Source: JABAAE01 sp036336715
GTDB taxonomy: Bacteria; Planctomycetota; Planctomycetia; Pirellulales; Pirellulaceae
Assembly (NCBI GenBank): GCA_036336715.1
Contig: JAYZFP010000058.1
Coordinates: forward strand, 10,470 to 74,469
Length of the DNA stretch: 64,000 nt
Direction of reading: 5' to 3'
The first letter of the stretch is position 1. Each line of letters opens with the position of its first letter. Of the stretch, positions 61,956 to 64,000 are shown piece by piece. The notes beneath the pieces are model-generated. The model was not told where the DNA came from, did no database searches, and saw only the letters and a program-made list of their open reading frames with translations. The translations under genes were made by a program, and so were the position numbers.

Positions 61956-62747
61956 ATGCACGCCCTCATTTTTCTGATCTGCGTTTCAAATTCAAGACTC
62001 TGCCAGGAGCCGGATGAGGATGCCCGGTTGCGGGCACTTTGGCAGCAGGCCCAGGTTCTGATTGTGCAGGAAAATCATCTGCAAACTGAAAAGGGCCTGA
62101 GTGAAGTGATCAAAAAAAAAGCGGATTACCGAACGGCACTCTATTGGAGGGGACGGGTCCGTTTCCAGTTGGGCGAAATCATGGGATCGATTTCGGATTT
62201 CAACCGGTATGTCGAGTTTCATCCGGAAGCCCGGTCCCGGCAGTGGGAACGGGGCATTTCACTTTATTACGGTGGTCAATTCAAAGAGGGAGCAAAACAG
62301 TTTGAAATCTACCAGACGTACCATGATAACGACGTGGAGAATTCGGCATGGCGGTTTCTCTGTGTTGCCCGCACCGAGGGGTTAGCGGCCGCCAGGAAAA
62401 ACCTGTTGCCGATTCGGAACGATCGCCGCATTCCCATGATGCAAATTTACCAGATGTACCAGGACAAACTGACGCCCGAAAAGGTGCTGAAAGCTGCTGA
62501 AGAACTTCCGGAAACTGAAGGAGAAAAGAATTCAGCCCGGTTCTACGCTCACCTTTACGTCGGTCTGCTCTACGAAGTGCAGGGTAAAATGAAAGAATCG
62601 CTTCAACAGATCAAAGACGCCGAGAATCACCGGATTCCGCATTACATGTGGGACGTTGCCAGGGTCCACCGTCAACTTCGCAGCGGAACGGCCGGTTCGT
62701 CCAGTAAAAAAGGTCAGTCAAAAAACGGGGGGCGCATTCAAAAGTAG
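61956..62747 (+). CDS. TPR-like helical protein, probably secreted
   Basis: In this 263-residue protein the first 15 residues (MHALIFLICVSNSRLC) are hydrophobic enough for a signal or lipoprotein-like start. Paired helices of tetratricopeptide type follow. YRTALYWRGRVRFQLGEIMGSISDFNRYVEFHPEA has the W-LG-Y-A-F-P pattern of a TPR, and FYAHLYVGLLYEVQGKMKESLQQIKDA is a second. The intervening repeat YYGGQFKEGAKQFEIYQ fits as well. TPR proteins of this size bind peptides or assemble complexes. The C-terminus is basic and low in complexity. It precedes the membrane-protein gene by about 110 bases in the same direction. Confidence 0.75.
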   Translation: MHALIFLICVSNSRLCQEPDEDARLRALWQQAQVLIVQENHLQTEKGLSEVIKKKADYRTALYWRGRVRFQLGEIMGSISDFNRYVEFHPEARSRQWERGISLYYGGQFKEGAKQFEIYQTYHDNDVENSAWRFLCVARTEGLAAARKNLLPIRNDRRIPMMQIYQMYQDKLTPEKVLKAAEELPETEGEKNSARFYAHLYVGLLYEVQGKMKESLQQIKDAENHRIPHYMWDVARVHRQLRSGTAGSSSKKGQSKNGGRIQK

Positions 62748-62858
62748 CCCGCTGTTTTTTTGGCAGAAGCTGCTGAATGGATGTTGTTACTGCAGGGCAC
62801 ACCGCTTCATGATGGATTCATCCCGCTCGCACCTGGAAAGATTTTTAAAGGGAACGAA

Positions 62859-63842
62859 ATGAAATATAAAATGGGCGAATTGACGCTTTCCGAGATTCTC
62901 GACCAGGCCTTTAAGATCCTGAAGGGGCAATTCGGGTTGTTGTTCGGGGTCCTGGCCTGCCTGCAGTTGCCGTTAACGTTGGCGGCCGCGATTTACGTGG
63001 CTTCCGTAATGCCGGATCTCCAGGAATTTGATCCAGAGAACCCCGAAGCGGCGGAGCAACTGTTCAAGGAGATGGTTCCCATGTTTTACGCTTTGGGTGT
63101 CCTGGGGTTGATCAATCTCCTGACCTTTCCGATCACCCAGGCGGCGATGATCCATGGAATCGGCAAGAGCTACCTCGGCGAAAAGGTGAGTATCGGTGAG
63201 TGTTATGGAACCGCTTTTTCCTGTTTTTTTCCACTGGTTGTCTCCTGGATCCTCGTTTATTTCTCCGTGTTGCTGGGGTGTTTGCTGTGCGTGATTCCAG
63301 GAATCATTGTGGCTCTCTGGTTTGGCCTGGTGGGCCCGGTGGTTGTTCTGGAAAAACGGGGCGGTGTCCCGGCACTCAAGCGTTCCAGAGAACTGATGAA
63401 GGGAAACATGGGTTTGTTGCTTGGCCTCGGCGTCCTCCTGTGGCTGATTCAAGTGGCGGTAAATACTCCTTTTCAGTTGATTCCCAACATTTATGCTCAG
63501 CAGGTTTGCAGCGCGTTGGGTGCGTCCATCATGACCATTTTTACATCGGCGGTCTCGGTGGTTTTCTATTTTTCCTGCCGCAGCAAGTACGAGAGTTTTG
63601 ACGTAACCGTTTTGGCCAGGTCTTTTGGCCTCGAAAAGATGACCGGTATGGGTGGGGCGGTCAGTCTCGATCCTTCACAAGCGGGTAACCCAAACCTGCC
63701 TGCTCCATCAGGCTTTCCCGCATCCGGTGCGACGCCTGATGGCGAAACGACCGGGGGGACGGCCAACGGCAACAATCCCTACCAAGCTTCCCAGGGTTCG
63801 GACAATCCCTACCAGGCTCCCCAGGATCCCTATCGTGGATAA
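62859..63842 (+). CDS. Polytopic membrane protein with C-terminal NPYQ-repeat tail
   Basis: This 327-residue protein starts at the ATG at 62859, preceded by AAAGGGA. MGELTLSEILDQAFKILKGQFG is a short cytoplasmic helix common to a family of bacterial membrane proteins that resemble the membrane domain of GlpQ-type proteins. About six hydrophobic segments follow (LLFGVLACLQLPLTLAAAIYVA, FPLVVSWILVYFSVLLGCLLCVIPGIIVALWFGLVGP). The internal GVPALKRSRELMKGN is a conserved-looking loop. The C-terminal 60 residues are Gly/Pro/Thr/Asn-rich and end in two NPYQA(S/P)Q repeats and PYRG. It may be the first gene of a unit with the partial gene at 63931. Confidence 0.75.
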   Translation: MKYKMGELTLSEILDQAFKILKGQFGLLFGVLACLQLPLTLAAAIYVASVMPDLQEFDPENPEAAEQLFKEMVPMFYALGVLGLINLLTFPITQAAMIHGIGKSYLGEKVSIGECYGTAFSCFFPLVVSWILVYFSVLLGCLLCVIPGIIVALWFGLVGPVVVLEKRGGVPALKRSRELMKGNMGLLLGLGVLLWLIQVAVNTPFQLIPNIYAQQVCSALGASIMTIFTSAVSVVFYFSCRSKYESFDVTVLARSFGLEKMTGMGGAVSLDPSQAGNPNLPAPSGFPASGATPDGETTGGTANGNNPYQASQGSDNPYQAPQDPYRG

Positions 63843-63930
63843 AGGCTGAGGATGAGCAGCATGGATGGAGCAATCAGCAGCGTCAATTCGTCTCCCTTCC
63901 GAAAGTTGAGCTGAAAGGTTTTCTTTGCCT

Positions 63931-64000
63931 GTGACCGACCCAGTTCCCGAACCTGAACGGATCCGGCAGGTTGCCGAAGAGGTCGTTTCGCGATCGTATT
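63931..64000 (+). CDS. Start of a further gene, truncated by window edge
   Basis: A GTG at 63931 opens 23 codons (MTDPVPEPERIRQVAEEVVSRSY) to the window end. A stop at 63907 closes the frame upstream; a TTG at 63925 is the only other start. The sequence R-I-R-Q-V-A-x-E-V recalls the start of the DUF4129-type C-terminal domain that often follows such membrane-protein genes, but this is too short to be sure. Confidence 0.35.
   Translation, partial: MTDPVPEPERIRQVAEEVVSRSY

Noticed and set aside
1..64000. tRNA or rRNA genes, insertion sequences, prophage genes and CRISPR arrays
   Set aside because: I scanned for clover-leaf-like segments, transposase or integrase motifs and regularly spaced repeats and saw none. 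A tRNA search program would settle the tRNA question.

Overview
The window reads as a chromosomal segment of a member of the Planctomycetota. The signs are two large PSCyt1/DUF1549/DUF1553 proteins with CxxCH haem motifs (9198-12266 and 51004-54399), a Cys- and Tyr-rich YTV/VP repeat protein of the planctomycete cell-wall type (3367-5646), many secreted proteins of unknown function, FG-GAP and PQQ-propeller proteins, and short sigma/anti-sigma pairs. Base composition looks moderately GC-rich. I saw no rRNA, tRNA, transposase, phage gene or CRISPR array.

Left part (1-22.8 kb): mostly unlinked genes. In order these are a truncated secreted protein, RNase R, the YTV protein, a DUF819 membrane protein, an M1 aminopeptidase, a cytochrome-like DUF1549/1553 protein, a dolichol-phosphate-mannose-type glycosyltransferase, a PhyH-type dioxygenase, an RluA-type pseudouridine synthase, an ECF sigma gene broken at a homopolymer and overlapping a small zinc-motif anti-sigma gene, an ABC-2 permease without an ATPase, an SDR/DUF2867 protein, an SDR that lacks the usual catalytic Tyr, and a photolyase-related protein.

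Centre (22.9-42.2 kb): one tightly packed minus-strand operon of about 19 kb that looks like a biosynthetic gene cluster. In transcription order it holds a membrane-fusion lipoprotein, an RND pump, a possible 38-residue ORF, an MIO-type aromatic amino acid ammonia-lyase, an acyl-AMP ligase fused to an ACP, a 2668-residue type I PKS (KS-AT-DH-KR-ACP-KS*-AT*), and two flavin-dependent halogenase-like proteins. The simplest model is Phe to cinnamate, activation and loading on the ACP, at least one malonyl extension with reduction and dehydration, halogenation, and export. The second KS has Ser in place of the active-site Cys and the second AT is degenerate, with no following ACP or thioesterase, so release is unexplained. 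A FabZ-like gene lies just beyond the operon. This cluster is my candidate for an undescribed system.

Right part (42.4-64 kb): a PQQ-propeller protein, then a minus-strand B12-sensor / ECF sigma / short anti-sigma operon whose sensor carries the W-x9-EH and TH-x-x-G signatures of CarH-type photoreceptors but no DNA-binding domain. After that come acylphosphatase, an LPG-synthase-like membrane protein, Dabb and FHA proteins, a radical SAM/methyltransferase pair, a second DUF1549/1553 protein, small planctomycete proteins, a histidine phosphatase, quinolinate synthase, an FG-GAP protein, a TPR-like protein, a membrane protein with a C-terminal NPYQ tail, and the first codons of another gene.
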